Assembly: GCA_009699615.1 (NCBI GenBank) | Contig: WLNV01000093.1 | Location: 1-6,339, forward strand | From: Actinomycetota bacterium | Lineage (GTDB): Bacteria > Actinomycetota > Thermoleophilia > Solirubrobacterales > Solirubrobacteraceae | Direction of reading: 5' to 3' | DNA: 6,339 bases | In this document: in pieces, positions 6,230 through 6,339 of the stretch | Layout: every line of letters starts with the position of its first letter | Position numbering within the stretch: the first letter of the stretch is position 1 | Translations under genes and position numbers: made by a program | Notes under the pieces: generated by a model | Seen by the model: only the letters and a program-made list of their open reading frames with translations | What the model was told of the DNA's origin: nothing | Databases searched by the model: none

Positions 6230-6339
6230 GTACGCCGGTAAGCCGGATTCTGTCTTGGACAGTCATCCATCTTTGCGACCTACCTGAACCTTGGCGGGCA
6301 GCCTACAAACGGTTCTGCTTGGTCTTGCATCCGGTGGGG
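6230..6339 (-). ncRNA. rnpB: RNase P RNA (rnpB), 3' part; continues beyond the right edge
   Basis: This is the catalytic RNA of RNase P, which trims the 5' leader from tRNA precursors. The minus strand carries the conserved 3' blocks in order: CACCGGATGCAAGACCAAG, then GTAGGCTGCCCGCC, then AGATGGATGACTGTC and ACAGAATCCGGCTTA, the universal bacterial 3' signature. These match the same blocks of E. coli M1 RNA, recalled from memory, in order and spacing, consistent with a type A-like RNA. The 5' two thirds, including the P1 5' strand, are outside the window, so the 3' boundary near 6230 is estimated from the distance past GGCTTA and from the terminator stem beginning at 6223. Confidence 0.96.

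Noticed and set aside
5853..6230. 125-residue plus-strand ORF
   Set aside because: It is antisense to the GNAT gene and ends in the rnpB terminator region; no domain is visible.
6138..6266. Upstream start extending the acetyltransferase into rnpB
   Set aside because: The extension is encoded by the RNase P RNA 3' end and its terminator, and the GNAT homology begins after ATG 6137.
1..6339. CRISPR array, IS element, tRNA or attachment site
   Set aside because: I saw no regularly spaced repeats, transposase motifs, terminal inverted repeats or tRNA cloverleaf; the only clear direct repeat is the pair of LexA boxes.

Overview
The window is high-GC DNA from a Gram-positive-type bacterium, most likely an actinobacterium. 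Three things point there: LexA sites of the CGAAC-N4-GTTCG class, a bacterial type A-like RNase P RNA, and an ImuB/DnaE2 mutagenesis cassette. The Flp-like pilin domain with a long secreted tail and the apparently leaderless starts are reminiscent of the Thermoleophilia (Solirubrobacterales-like), but that placement is from memory and is inference.

Every gene I can support lies on the minus strand, so the order of transcription is right to left. The 3' part of rnpB (RNase P RNA) enters from the right edge and ends in a strong intrinsic terminator. Next come a GNAT-family acetyltransferase (5109-6137), then a LexA-controlled imuB (3864-5039). imuB overlaps by 4 nt a small gene (3622-3867) that encodes what is normally the C-terminal domain of ImuB. 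It is followed by a pilin-like secreted or surface protein (2278-3531), then by dnaE2, the error-prone C-family polymerase, which has its own LexA box and runs off the left edge (1-2210).

The core is an SOS-induced translesion mutagenesis module. DnaE2 is the catalytic polymerase. ImuB is a Y-family pseudopolymerase that lacks catalytic acidic residues and normally acts as an adaptor. imuB and dnaE2 each carry the same 17-bp operator sequence within a few bases of the start codon, so LexA should switch them off together. Three departures from the usual cassette stand out. No imuA-type RecA-like gene is present next to imuB. ImuB is split into two translationally overlapping genes. A class III/Flp-like pilin fusion sits between imuB and dnaE2. 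There is no gene-free stretch longer than 300 bases.
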